Assembly: GCF_019049245.1 (NCBI RefSeq)
Contig: NZ_JAGMUK010000082.1
Coordinates: 51,703-115,702, forward strand
Direction of reading: 5' to 3'
DNA length: 64,000 nucleotides
Source: Streptomyces sp. AC555_RSS877
GTDB taxonomy: Bacteria; Actinomycetota; Actinomycetes; Streptomycetales; Streptomycetaceae
The translations under genes and the position numbers were made by a program. Shown here in pieces: positions 6,921-15,350 of the stretch. Position 1 is the first letter of the stretch, and each line of letters opens with the position of its first letter. The notes beneath the pieces were generated by a model that searched no databases, was not told the DNA's origin, and was given only the letters and a program-made list of their open reading frames with translations.

Positions 6921-8975
6921 ATGATGGGGCGCCCGGCGGACGAGCCGCCGTACGCCGTGCCGGTACGGGAGATTGAGTACGCCGTGGTCGCCGCCTTCCG
7001 CCGCCAGACCCTCGCGGGCGAGCTGCTGGTGCTCCAACTCGCCATCGTGGTCGTGGTGTTGGCAGCCGTCGCCGCGGTCTCCCTCGCCCAGTCGGAGGCG
7101 ACCTTCGACCGGGTCGAGGGCCGGCGGGTGGTCGCGCTGGCCGAACAGCTCGCCGCCAACCCCCTGGTGCGCAGCCAGCTGGTGTCGCCCGCGCCGCAGC
7201 GGGCCCTGGCCCCACTGGTGAACTCCACGCAGACGCAGGCCCAGGTCACCTCGGTGACGGTGGCCGACGCCGACGGCAGGATCGTCAGCTCCACCAACCC
7301 CACGGCCCTCGGCTCCCGGCTGCCCTTCGGCGAGGAGGCCTCCCGGGGCCGGGGCTGGTCCGGCTCGCTGACGGTGGACGGCGGACGTGAACTCGTCGCA
7401 CAGGTGCCCGTACTCGGCGCCACGCAGCAGCACCTCGGACAGCACCTGGGCACGGTGATGATCGGCGAGGCCGACCCGACGGTGTGGCAGCGCCTCAGCG
7501 GGGCGTCCTCGTACCTCCTCGCCTACCTGGGCGTCGCCAGCGCACTCGGCGTGGCCGGCTCCTGGCTGCTGGCCCGGCGCGTCAAACGGCAGACCCTGGG
7601 CCTGGAACCGCGCGAGATCGCCGGACTGGCCGAGCACCGGGAAGCGATGCTGTACGGCATCGCCGAGGGCGTGATCGCCCTCGATCCGCACCTCCGGCTC
7701 ACCCTGGTCAACGAGATGGGCCGGCGCCTGCTCGACCTGCCCGAGGACTGCGTGGGCCGCAGCCTCGCCGAACTCGGCATCGAGGGACGACTGCGGGACG
7801 TGCTGGCGGGCGACCGGGAGGACACGGCCGGCGGTGGACGTGGTGAGGGCGGCTCGGTGGGCGCGGTCGGTGGTGGGGGTGGCAAGGGCGGCTCGGCTGG
7901 CCCGACTTGCGGTGGGCGTGGTGAGGGCGGCTCGGTTGGCGGTGGGGGTGGTGAGAGGGGCTCGGTGGGCCCGGCCGGCGGCGGGTGTGACGAAGACGGC
8001 CCGGCTGGCACGCCCGGCGACCGGCGTGGTGAAGACGGTTCGGTGGGCCTGCCTGGCGGCGGGTGTGACGAAGACGGCCCGGCTGGCACGCCCGGCGACC
8101 GGCGTGGTGAAGACGGACCGGTAGGCACGGAGTCCGGCGACCCGGGTGGCGAGGGCCGTCCGGTCGCCACGGCCGGCGGCGGGCGGGACCAGGTCGTCGT
8201 CCGGCACGGCCGGGTGCTGGTGATGAACCGGATGACCGTCGCCAAGGACGGACGCCCGCTCGGCTCCGTCACGACCCTGCGAGACCGCACCGAGCTCGCC
8301 CGGCTGGAACGGGAGATCGGATCCTTCCGCAGCTCCTCCGAACTGCTGCGCGCCCAGGCCCACGAGTTCGCCAACCAGCTGCACACCATCTCCGGACTGA
8401 TCCAGATCGGCGAGCAGGACGAGGTCGTGCGCTACATCCGCGCGCTCAGCCGCCGCCGCCAGTCGCTCGACGTCTCCCTCAGCCGCCGGGTCCGGGACAC
8501 CGCCGTCGCCGCCCTGCTCATGGCGAAATTCTCCCTGGCCGCTGAACGCAAAGTGATCCTGCGGATCTCGGACCGCACCGCGCTCGACCGGCTCACCCCG
8601 GAGGACGCAGCCGACGTGGCCACAGTGGTCGGCAACCTCGTCGACAACGCCGTCGATGCCGCTGCCGCCCAGGAGGGGGACGGCGCCTGGGTCGAGGTCG
8701 AACTGCGCCAGGACGCCTCCAGCGTGGAGATCGTGGTCCGCGACTCCGGCCCGGGCGTCGCACCCGAACTCGCCCGGGAGGTCTTCGCGCACGGCTTCAC
8801 CACCAAGGCCGCCCGGGAGGGCGAGCGCGGCATCGGTCTGGCGCTGACCCGGCTGGTCTGCGAGCGTCACGGGGGCGAGATCTCGGTGACCAACACCCCG
8901 GACGGGGCGATGTTCACCGCCCGCATGACCGTCAGCCACCTCACCGACGCGGTGGCGGAAGGAGTTCCACGATGA
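6921..8975 (+). CDS. CitA/DcuS-type sensor histidine kinase with a Gly-rich repeat insertion
   Basis: A membrane sensor for an external carboxylate. Helix 1 is LVLQLAIVVVVLAAVAAVSLA, followed by an extracytoplasmic sensor domain of about 140 residues with NSTQTQAQVTSVTVADADG and GSRLPFGEEA. Helix 2 is YLLAYLGVASALGVAGSWLL. A cytoplasmic PAS domain follows (AMLYGIAEGVIALDPH), then the SpoOB-like phosphoacceptor helix with HEFANQLHTISGLIQ, then an ATPase domain (NLVDNAVDAA, DSGPGV, GIGLALTRLV). Between the two halves of the PAS domain lies a 115-residue tandem repeat, giving about 684 residues instead of the usual 540 or so. The start is unsure: the ATG at 6921 or 6924 is preferred, and GTG 6858 lies only two bases after a GGAGG. 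Its stop overlaps the regulator start (ATGA). Confidence 0.92.
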   Translation: MMGRPADEPPYAVPVREIEYAVVAAFRRQTLAGELLVLQLAIVVVVLAAVAAVSLAQSEATFDRVEGRRVVALAEQLAANPLVRSQLVSPAPQRALAPLVNSTQTQAQVTSVTVADADGRIVSSTNPTALGSRLPFGEEASRGRGWSGSLTVDGGRELVAQVPVLGATQQHLGQHLGTVMIGEADPTVWQRLSGASSYLLAYLGVASALGVAGSWLLARRVKRQTLGLEPREIAGLAEHREAMLYGIAEGVIALDPHLRLTLVNEMGRRLLDLPEDCVGRSLAELGIEGRLRDVLAGDREDTAGGGRGEGGSVGAVGGGGGKGGSAGPTCGGRGEGGSVGGGGGERGSVGPAGGGCDEDGPAGTPGDRRGEDGSVGLPGGGCDEDGPAGTPGDRRGEDGPVGTESGDPGGEGRPVATAGGGRDQVVVRHGRVLVMNRMTVAKDGRPLGSVTTLRDRTELARLEREIGSFRSSSELLRAQAHEFANQLHTISGLIQIGEQDEVVRYIRALSRRRQSLDVSLSRRVRDTAVAALLMAKFSLAAERKVILRISDRTALDRLTPEDAADVATVVGNLVDNAVDAAAAQEGDGAWVEVELRQDASSVEIVVRDSGPGVAPELAREVFAHGFTTKAAREGERGIGLALTRLVCERHGGEISVTNTPDGAMFTARMTVSHLTDAVAEGVPR
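7830..8174 (+). repeat. In-frame 39-bp minisatellite inside the sensor kinase gene
   Basis: About nine tandem units of 39 bp (13 codons), some diverged and one pair short by nine bases. Typical peptide units are GGGRGEGGSVGAV, GGGGGKGGSAGPT, GGGCDEDGPAGTP and GDRRGEDGSVGLP. A 78-bp higher-order period is seen from 7833 to 7911 and again from 7977 to 8055. The last pair shares 62 identical bases (7977-8038 and 8055-8116), which points to recent duplication. The array keeps the reading frame and lies in the cytoplasmic PAS domain, between ELGIEGRLRDVLAG and VVRHGRVLVMNRM. Confidence 0.9.
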
Positions 8976-9730
8976 CGACGCCGACGACGGGTACCTCCGG
9001 CACGGGCGACACGATCGACGTGCTCGTGGTCGACGACGACTTCATGGTGGCCAGGGTCCACCGCGCCTTCGTCGAACGGGTCGAGCCGTTCCGGGTCGTC
9101 GGCGTCGCCCACACCGGCGAGCAGGCCGCCCACGCCGTCGACACCCTGCACCCCGACCTCGTCCTGCTCGACCTGTACCTGCCGGACCTGTTCGGCCTGG
9201 ACGTCATCCCCCGGCTGCGCGCCGCGGGCCACGACTGCGACGTCATGGTCATCAGCGCCGCCCGGGAGGCGGACGCGGTGCGCGGCGCCGCCCGCCACGG
9301 CGTCGTCGACTACCTCCTGAAGCCGTTCGACTTCGAGGACCTGCGCGTCCGCCTGGAGCGCTACGCCCTCCAGCGCGGCAGGCTGCTCGCCACCGTCGTG
9401 CGCAGCCAGGCCGACGTGGACAGGGTCCTGGCCGGAGCCGCGGCGGTACCGGCCTCGGCCGCCGGCACGCTGCCCAAGGGCATGAGCGTGGAGACCGCCG
9501 AGCTGATCGAACGCACGCTCAGGGCGGCGGAGGGCTCCCTGTCCGCCGCCGAGTGCGCGTCGCTGTCCGGCGTCTCCCGGGTCAGCGCCCGCCGCTACCT
9601 GGAGCACTTCCACACCATCGGCAGCGCCGACGTGTCCCTGCGCTACGGGTCGACGGGCCGGCCCGAACGCCGCTACCGGTTCCGCGGACGGCCCGCGGGC
9701 CTGCGACCGGGCGACGAGGCCCGCGCCTAG
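8972..9730 (+). CDS. CitB/DcuR-type response regulator
   Basis: The regulator partner of the upstream sensor kinase, about 252 residues. The receiver domain has the acidic pocket VVDDD near 17-21, the phosphoacceptor aspartate in LVLLDLYLPD near 65, and the conserved lysine in YLLKPFDF near 115. The C-terminal part has a helix-turn-helix of the DcuR type: SLSAAECASLSGVSRVSARRYLEHF, then RYGSTGRPERRYR. The start overlaps the kinase stop by four bases (ATGA). By family precedent it activates the neighbouring carboxylate uptake genes, here tctCBA, when the kinase senses substrate. Confidence 0.94.
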   Translation: MTTPTTGTSGTGDTIDVLVVDDDFMVARVHRAFVERVEPFRVVGVAHTGEQAAHAVDTLHPDLVLLDLYLPDLFGLDVIPRLRAAGHDCDVMVISAAREADAVRGAARHGVVDYLLKPFDFEDLRVRLERYALQRGRLLATVVRSQADVDRVLAGAAAVPASAAGTLPKGMSVETAELIERTLRAAEGSLSAAECASLSGVSRVSARRYLEHFHTIGSADVSLRYGSTGRPERRYRFRGRPAGLRPGDEARA

Positions 9731-9733
9731 CTT

Positions 9734-9757
9734 CGGCCCCGGGGGCGTACGGGGCCG
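9734..9757. terminator. Hairpin between convergent regulator genes
   Basis: CGGCCCCG and CGGGGCCG form a perfect 8-bp stem around an 8-base loop. It lies in the 27-base gap between two convergent response-regulator genes and can serve both strands. There is no U-tract, as is common in Streptomyces. Confidence 0.6.
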
Positions 9758-10387
9758 TCAGGTCAGCAGCCGCCTCTCCTTGGCGACCGCCACCGCGCCG
9801 GCTCTCGTCTCGACGCCCAACTTGCCGTAGATCCGCCCGAGGTGGGTCTTGACCGTCGCCTCGCTGATGAACAGGGCACGGGCGATCTCCCGGTTGCCCA
9901 GGCCGCGGGCGAGCTGCCCGAGGATCTCGTGTTCGCGCGCGGACAGGGTGGGCCGCGGGCTGCGCAGCCGGGTCATCAACCGGTCGGCCACCGGCGCCGA
10001 CAGGGCGGTGCGGCCGGACGCCGCGTTGCGGATCGCCGCGAACAGCTCGTCGGGGTGCTCGGCCTTGAGGAGGTACCCGGTGGCCCCCGCCTCGATGGCC
10101 CGGGTGACGTCGGCGTCGGTGTCGAACATCGTCAGGACCAGGACGCGGGGACCTTCACCGCCGTCGGCGGTCAGATGTCGCGTGGCCGTCACGCCGTCCA
10201 TCCCGCCGTCGAGCTGGAGGTCCATCAACACGACGTCGGGGCGCAGCCGGGCGGCCATGGCGAGCGCCTCCTCGCCGGTGGCCGCCTCACCGACCACGTC
10301 GATGCCGTCGGCGCTGGACAACAGCGCGCGCAGCCCCGCACGCACCACGGCGTGGTCGTCGCACAACAGCAGGCGTACGGGCGTCAC
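9758..10387 (-). CDS. NarL/LuxR-type response regulator
   Basis: A 209-residue two-domain regulator. The receiver has CDDH at 9-12, the phosphoacceptor aspartate in VVLMDLQLDG near 56, the conserved threonine in LVLTMFD and the lysine in YLLKAEHP. The C-terminal LuxR helix-turn-helix reads LSAREHEILGQLARGLGNREIARALFISEATVK with the VKTHLGRIYGKLGV recognition region. The GTG start at 10387 overlaps the stop of the upstream kinase gene (GTGA), so the two form a classical pair. Target genes are unknown. The divergent methyltransferase gene upstream is one possibility by position only. Confidence 0.95.
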   Translation of the reverse strand: MTPVRLLLCDDHAVVRAGLRALLSSADGIDVVGEAATGEEALAMAARLRPDVVLMDLQLDGGMDGVTATRHLTADGGEGPRVLVLTMFDTDADVTRAIEAGATGYLLKAEHPDELFAAIRNAASGRTALSAPVADRLMTRLRSPRPTLSAREHEILGQLARGLGNREIARALFISEATVKTHLGRIYGKLGVETRAGAVAVAKERRLLT

Positions 10388-11634
10388 AGGGCGGGCTCCT
10401 TCGGGGCGTGCGAGACGGGACGGACCGCGGACGCCAAGGGTGCCAGGGGGATCGCCGCGGATACGACGGTGCCCTCGCCCGGCGTGGACTCCACGGCGAG
10501 CGTGCCGCCCGCCTGCCCGGCCCGGATGCGCATGGCGGGCAGCCCGTGCCCGCGTCCCCGGCTCGGCTCCGGCCCGGACGGGTCACGCAGGCGGTCCACG
10601 TCGAAGCCGCGACCGTTGTCGGCGACGTCGAGGGAGATCTGGTCGTCCAGACAGGTCAGGGTCAGTGCGGCCCGGGTCGCCGCCGCGTGCTCGCGCACAT
10701 TGGCCAGCGCCCCCTGGGCGATGCGCAGCAGCGCCGCCTCGACCCGTTCCGGCAGCCTGCCCGGCTCGCCGTCGAGCCGGAACTCCACGGTCAGCCCAGG
10801 ACCGCTCTCCCGTTCGGCGAGTACGGCGAGCGCGCCCGGCAGCGTGTGCTCGGCGAGGTCGGCCGGCGCCAGGTCGTGCACGAACCGGCGGGCCTCCGCG
10901 AGGCTGCGGGAGGTGATCTCCGCCGCCCCCCGGACGTGCTCGCGAGCCGCTTCCGGGTCCGTGTCCCAGACCCGCCCGGCGGCCTGGAGCAGCATCCGCT
11001 GACTCGACAGGCCCTGCGCCAGGGTGTCGTGGATCTCCGTGGACAGCCGCTGGCGCTCCGCCAGGACCCCCGCCCGCCGCTCGGTGACCGCCAGCTCGTG
11101 CCGGGTACGGACCAGGTCCTCGATCAGGACGCGCTGCCGGGCTCCCTGACGCTGCAGATGGACCATCACGGCGGTGGCGACCGCGGCGACGGCCGGCGGG
11201 GCGACGACCATGTTGGGGTTCAACGTGCCCTCGGCGACCCGCACTTCGGAGGCGACGACCAGTGCGGTGAGCACGCCCGCCACCGGCACCGCGATCCGTG
11301 GGGGCAGCGCGTGCAGATTGGCGAACAGCAGGGGCATCGCGCACCAGGTGGCGCTCGGCGTGAGAGCGAGGAGCACGACCCAGACCACGGACACCGAGCC
11401 CAGCCACACCAGATGGCGCGTGGCGGGCGGCGAGCCGGGGCGCGGCGCCGGAGCCAGGAAGCGGCCGAGGACGTACAGCAGACAGAAGACCGCGAACAGG
11501 GCCACCACCCACCCGGTGCGCGCCCCGCCCTGGTCGCGGGTCAGGAAGCGGGCGAACGAGGAGCCGAGCAGCAGGAAGAACGCGCCGTGCACGACCGCGC
11601 CCAGCCAGCGCTCGTCCGGATCGATGTGTCTCAT
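10384..11634 (-). CDS. NarL-family sensor histidine kinase (HisKA_3)
   Basis: A 416-residue membrane kinase. The N-terminal third holds about five hydrophobic segments (for example WLGAVVHGAFFLLLGSSF, GWVVALFAVFCLLYVLG, LVWLGSVSVVWVVLLALT) and no large external domain, so it probably senses something at or within the membrane. A short coiled region leads to the HisKA_3 phosphoacceptor in RLSTEIHDTLAQGLSS, followed by an ATPase domain with the N-box NVREHAAAT, DNGRGFD and a GHGLPAMRIRAG lid. It is the first gene of the pair with the LuxR regulator. The signal is not evident. Confidence 0.94.
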   Translation of the reverse strand: MRHIDPDERWLGAVVHGAFFLLLGSSFARFLTRDQGGARTGWVVALFAVFCLLYVLGRFLAPAPRPGSPPATRHLVWLGSVSVVWVVLLALTPSATWCAMPLLFANLHALPPRIAVPVAGVLTALVVASEVRVAEGTLNPNMVVAPPAVAAVATAVMVHLQRQGARQRVLIEDLVRTRHELAVTERRAGVLAERQRLSTEIHDTLAQGLSSQRMLLQAAGRVWDTDPEAAREHVRGAAEITSRSLAEARRFVHDLAPADLAEHTLPGALAVLAERESGPGLTVEFRLDGEPGRLPERVEAALLRIAQGALANVREHAAATRAALTLTCLDDQISLDVADNGRGFDVDRLRDPSGPEPSRGRGHGLPAMRIRAGQAGGTLAVESTPGEGTVVSAAIPLAPLASAVRPVSHAPKEPAL

Positions 11635-11796
11635 CCTCCGTGTCTAACGCGTCCGACGCGCGGCCGCATCAACCGATCGGCCGACCCACCGGTCGCCCGA
11701 ACCGCTCCGGCACTGCACCCTGATGACCGAGCCTTTCGCATCGCTCCGCACCGAGGCTGAAACCAGACCCGTACCGCTCGGAAAGGCAGCGACCAG

Positions 11797-12573
11797 ATGC
11801 CCGCCAAGAACCTCACCGCCGACCGCTCGGCCTTCGGCCACCGTCTCGGCTACGCCCTGCGCCACCCCGACCGGGTGCCCCGGCACGTGGCGCGCGCCGC
11901 CCGGGACCTGTGGCTGCGCCACCGCCACACCGACCATGTCTCCTACTACCGTGCCGTGATGCGCTCCGACACCAGGAGCGATCCGGACGCGGCGGTCGGC
12001 AGCGGCAGCCGTGAGCGATGGTTCGCGCTGGGGGCGATGCAGTTCGACTACCTGATCGAGCACGGCCTGCGTCCCGAGCACCGCATGCTGGAGATCGGCT
12101 GCGGCAACCTGCGGGGCGGCTGGCGGTTCATCCGGCACCTGGAGCCCGGGCACTACCACGGCATCGACATCTCGCCCGACATCCTCGTCGCCGCGCAGGA
12201 CACCATCGTGGAGATGGGCCTGCAGCAGCGGCTCCCGACCCTGACCCCGGTCCGGGACCTGACACTGCGGTTCCTGCCCGACGCCCACTTCGACGTGGTG
12301 CACGCGCACAGCGTCTTCTCCCACTCGCCGCTCCCGGTGATCGACGAATGCCTGGCCCACGTCGGCCGGGTCCTCGCCCCGGGAGGCTGGTTCGACTTCA
12401 CGTTCGACCGCACCGAGGGCGAGGAGCACCACGTCCTGCGGGAGGACTTCTACTACCGCACCGAGACGCTCGTGGCCCTGGCCGAACGGCACGGTCTACG
12501 GGCCCGCTTCATGGACGACTGGGAGCGGCTGCCGCACGGCCAGTCGAAGATCCGCGTGACCCACGGCTCCTGA
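11797..12573 (+). CDS. Class I SAM-dependent methyltransferase
   Basis: A 258-residue methyltransferase. The SAM-binding motif I is MLEIGCGNLRGGWRF (about 95-109), motif II is the acidic YHGIDISPD, and the later motifs are FDVVHAHSVFSH and RVLAPGGWFDFTFDR. The first 60 residues are basic and helical (HRLGYALRHPDRVPRHVARAARDLW) and resemble N-termini found on actinobacterial sugar or lipid methyltransferases. GGAAAGG lies upstream of the ATG. It is divergent from the sensor kinase pair across 162 bases. The substrate is not recognisable. Confidence 0.88.
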   Translation: MPAKNLTADRSAFGHRLGYALRHPDRVPRHVARAARDLWLRHRHTDHVSYYRAVMRSDTRSDPDAAVGSGSRERWFALGAMQFDYLIEHGLRPEHRMLEIGCGNLRGGWRFIRHLEPGHYHGIDISPDILVAAQDTIVEMGLQQRLPTLTPVRDLTLRFLPDAHFDVVHAHSVFSHSPLPVIDECLAHVGRVLAPGGWFDFTFDRTEGEEHHVLREDFYYRTETLVALAERHGLRARFMDDWERLPHGQSKIRVTHGS

Positions 12574-12608
12574 TCGCCGTTCCAGAGGGCATGCTGAGCG
12601 AGGTGCGG

Positions 12609-13172
12609 ATGCGGGGTGGCCGGCTGCTGGTGCCGGCCGGAGTGGCGATGGCGTTGTCGGCCGTGGTGGCCTGCGGACCGTCGCGGGGCGGGGGAGGCGA
12701 GAGCGACAGCAGGCCCGCCTCGCCGACGCCGGCCCGGTTCGACGAGGAGGTCGTGCTGGCCGACGGCCGGCGCGTGGGACTGTCGTACGCCGCCGGCCGC
12801 GGGCTTCTGGAGCAGCACCGGGACGCCGGAACGGGGACGTGGAGCGAGCCGCACCTGGTGCACGCGACCTCGTCGGATCCGTGCCGGAGCATGACGGTCG
12901 AGGCGTTCGACGGCACGGTCGCCGTCATCGCGGACTGGGGGCACTACTGCGCGGACGGCGAACCGCCGACGGAGTCGGTCGCCGCGGTCGGCACCGCGGA
13001 CCCGGCACGGTGGGACACCAGGCTCAGCAGGAACTTCGACGGCTGGGAGAAGGTCACCGCCGTGGACGGCTCGCGGCGGCTGCGCTTCACCAGGGTCTCC
13101 ACCGAGTGGCTGACGCGGCTGGAGTGGAGCCGGACGGACGGGTTCGCCCAGGTGGACGAGATCCCCCGCTGA
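12609..13172 (+). CDS. Small putative lipoprotein of unknown function
   Basis: About 187 residues. The N-terminus MRGGRLLVPAGVAMALSAVVAC ends in a lipobox-like VVAC, followed by GPSRGGGGES, so it should be a lipid-anchored exported protein. The body has WSEPHLVHATSSDPC and VIADWGHYCADGEPPT, a layout seen in Streptomyces secreted proteins that read like sialidase or lectin-type beta repeats. No catalytic motif is visible. The ATG at 12609 was chosen because GAGG is five bases upstream and it gives a compact signal peptide. ATG 12591 is an alternative. It follows the methyltransferase by 35 bases and may be co-transcribed. Confidence 0.72.
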   Translation: MRGGRLLVPAGVAMALSAVVACGPSRGGGGESDSRPASPTPARFDEEVVLADGRRVGLSYAAGRGLLEQHRDAGTGTWSEPHLVHATSSDPCRSMTVEAFDGTVAVIADWGHYCADGEPPTESVAAVGTADPARWDTRLSRNFDGWEKVTAVDGSRRLRFTRVSTEWLTRLEWSRTDGFAQVDEIPR

Positions 13173-13228
13173 GCTTCCCGCGACCTCGTCCGCCGGAGCG
13201 CCTTGCCACCTTCGTCGCCGTCAGGGGG

Positions 13229-13257
13229 TTGTCCGTACATTCTCCGGCGCCTAGGCT
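13229..13257 (+). promoter_or_regulatory. Near-consensus housekeeping-type promoter of the sugar operon
   Basis: TTGTCC at 13229-13234 and TAGGCT at 13252-13257 are separated by exactly 17 bases, close to the TTGAC/TAGGAT pattern of the main Streptomyces sigma factor. Transcription should start near 13264, and the first gene begins at 13312 behind a GAGGAG ribosome site. Confidence 0.65.
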
Positions 13258-13265
13258 CGCTCGCG

Positions 13266-13277
13266 GCAAGCGCTTTC
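13266..13277. promoter_or_regulatory. LacI-type operator overlapping the transcription start
   Basis: GCAAGCGCTTTC holds the perfect palindrome AAGCGCTT at 13268-13275, the core shape bound by LacI/GalR-family sugar repressors in actinobacteria. It sits just after the -10 box, where bound repressor would block transcription. No LacI gene is in this window, so the repressor would be encoded elsewhere. Confidence 0.5.
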
Positions 13278-13311
13278 TGCGTGCGTCCGCAAGCTGTCCG
13301 AGGAGTACCGC

Positions 13312-14427
13312 ATGCCCCCGCTTCCAGCCCGCCGTCGTGTCGCCGTCGTCGGGACCGGTGCCATCGTCAGCGGCAGTCACCTACCGGCTCTCAGAGACCA
13401 CTCCGACCGGGCGGAACTGGTCGCCGCCGTCGATGTCGACCCGGGCAGACTCGACGCCTTCCGGGAGCTGGCGGGGGAGGCGGTCGCCGGGCACACGTCG
13501 ATGGACGCGATGCTGGACGCCGTACGTCCCGACCTGGTGCTCATCGGTACCCCGCCGTCCCTGCACCGGGAGCAGACGGTGGCGGCGCTGAAGGCCGGCG
13601 CCTGGGTGCTGTGCGAGAAGCCGCTGACCCTGTCGCTCGCCGAGTACGACGAGATCGCGGCGGCGGAGGAGGCCTCGGGGGCGTACGCGGCCGTGGTCTT
13701 CCAGCACCGCTACGGCTCCGGCGCCGTGCACGCCCGTGAACTGATCGCGAGCGGCGAGCTGGGCGCCCCGCGGGTCGCACACTGCCAGACCACCTGGCAC
13801 CGCGACGCGGCCTACTACTCCGTCCCGTGGCGCGGTAAGTGGGCCACCGAGGGCGGTGGGCCGACCATGGGGCACGGCATCCACCAGTACGACCTGCTGC
13901 TGCACCTGCTCGGCCCGTGGACGGAAATCCGGGCCATGGCGGCGCGCCTGGTCCACGACACCGAGAGCGAGGACGTCTCCACGGCCCTCGTCCGGTTCGA
14001 GAACGGCGCCCTCGCCACCGTCGTCAACAGCGTGCTCTCCCCGGACGAGGTCAGCCGCATCCGCATCGACTGCGCCGACGCGACCGTCGAGCTCACCCAC
14101 CTGTACGGGCACCGCAACGAGGACTGGGTCTACACCCCGGCCCCGCACGTCGGCTCCGAGCGCGCCGCCGCCTGGCCCACCCCCGCCGCCGACGTGCCCA
14201 GCTCGCACACGGCACAACTCGGCGCCCTGCTCGACGCGTACGACAACGGTGTCAGGCCGCCGACCAGTGGCCCGGAGGCCCGTGCCACGCTGGAATTCGC
14301 CGCCGCCCTCTACAAGGCCGCGTTCACCGGCAACCCGGTGCACGCGGGCGAGATCGCACCCGGCGACCCGTTCTACCCGGCCATGCACGGAGACCACCCT
14401 CACTGGGCCCCCAAGGAGCGCGCATGA
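13312..14427 (+). CDS. Gfo/Idh/MocA-family oxidoreductase
   Basis: A 371-residue NAD(P)-dependent sugar or sugar-acid oxidoreductase. The Rossmann motif is VAVVGTGAIVSGSHLPAL (about 10-27), the family EKP signature is in LCEKPLTLSL near 105, and the C-terminal half includes WRGKWATEGGGPTMGHGIHQYDLLLHLLGP, with the catalytic-type GHGIHQYD segment. It is the first gene of a seven-gene sugar operon and overlaps the next by ATGA. Together with the PmoA-like protein and the ABC importer this suggests use of an unusual sugar or cyclitol. The substrate is not known. Confidence 0.93.
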   Translation: MPPLPARRRVAVVGTGAIVSGSHLPALRDHSDRAELVAAVDVDPGRLDAFRELAGEAVAGHTSMDAMLDAVRPDLVLIGTPPSLHREQTVAALKAGAWVLCEKPLTLSLAEYDEIAAAEEASGAYAAVVFQHRYGSGAVHARELIASGELGAPRVAHCQTTWHRDAAYYSVPWRGKWATEGGGPTMGHGIHQYDLLLHLLGPWTEIRAMAARLVHDTESEDVSTALVRFENGALATVVNSVLSPDEVSRIRIDCADATVELTHLYGHRNEDWVYTPAPHVGSERAAAWPTPAADVPSSHTAQLGALLDAYDNGVRPPTSGPEARATLEFAAALYKAAFTGNPVHAGEIAPGDPFYPAMHGDHPHWAPKERA

Positions 14428-15350
14428 GCATCCGCGTCAGCCACGTCCACGGCGAGCACATCGCGGTCGAGGCGGCGGACGGCACGGAGATCCTCCGCTA
14501 CGTCTACCGCCCCGACCCCGAGGCCTTCGAGTCCCGCAAGCCCTACGCCCACCCGGTCCGCACGCTCGCCGGGCGCACGGTGACGGGGTACCGCCCGAAC
14601 GACCATCGCTGGCACAAGGGCCTGCAGATGACGGCCAGCCACCTGTCCGGCCAGAACTTCTGGGGCGGCAACTGCTACGTGCACGGCCAGGGCTACCTGC
14701 CCCTGCCCGAGCGCGTCGGCTCGATGCGGCACGACGGATTCCCGGCGTTCGCGGTCGCGGACGACCGGCTGGCCTTCACCGAGGAGCTGACCTGGGTGGA
14801 GAACGGCGGCGCCGAGTGGGCGCGCGAGGAGCGCGGTCTGTCCGTCCACTCGGTCGACGAGACGGCCGGTGCCTGGACCCTCGACTGGTCGATCCGGCTC
14901 ACCAACCTCCGTGCCGAGCCCCTCGCCTTCGGTTCCCCGACCACCGCGGGCCGTGAGATGGCCGGCTACACCGGCCTGCAGTGGCGCGGCCCGCGCGACT
15001 TCACCGGCGGTACCGTCTTCGCCCCGGACACCGACCCCGACGCCGACAAGCTGATGGGCACCCAGAGCCCCTGGCTCGCCTTCACCACCGAGCACGACGA
15101 GGTCGACGGCCACTCCACGCTCGTCTTCGCGCACGCCCCCGAGAATCTCGACCCGAAGAGCGCCGTCCACGAGTCGCACTGGTTCGTGCGCTCCGAGCCG
15201 TTCCCGACGGTCGCGTTCTCCTGGGCGTTCTTCGAGGAGTTCGAGCTGCCGCCGGGCGAGTCCTTCGCGTACCGCTACCGGCTGGTCGTCGCCGACGGAG
15301 CCTGGGACGGTGACCGCGTCGCCACCCACCTGGAGTGCCTGCCGTGGTGA
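14424..15350 (+). CDS. PmoA-like (DUF6807) family protein
   Basis: A 308-residue protein matching the DUF6807/PmoA-like family commonly found beside Gfo/Idh oxidoreductases in sugar catabolic loci. Recognisable parts are RPYAHP-like SRKPYAHPVRTLAG, the signature YRPNDHRWHKGLQM, NFWGGNCYVHG, and TTAGREMAGYTGLQWRGPRDFTGG. The histidines of NDHRWHKG may bind a substrate or metal. The start overlaps the previous stop (ATGA) and its stop overlaps the next start. The biochemical role of this family is not established, so no reaction is proposed. Confidence 0.85.
   Translation: MSIRVSHVHGEHIAVEAADGTEILRYVYRPDPEAFESRKPYAHPVRTLAGRTVTGYRPNDHRWHKGLQMTASHLSGQNFWGGNCYVHGQGYLPLPERVGSMRHDGFPAFAVADDRLAFTEELTWVENGGAEWAREERGLSVHSVDETAGAWTLDWSIRLTNLRAEPLAFGSPTTAGREMAGYTGLQWRGPRDFTGGTVFAPDTDPDADKLMGTQSPWLAFTTEHDEVDGHSTLVFAHAPENLDPKSAVHESHWFVRSEPFPTVAFSWAFFEEFELPPGESFAYRYRLVVADGAWDGDRVATHLECLPW

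Noticed and set aside
7830..8174. Could the repeat array be a CRISPR?
   Set aside because: Units are contiguous with no unique spacers, keep the codon frame and encode repeats within a kinase gene.
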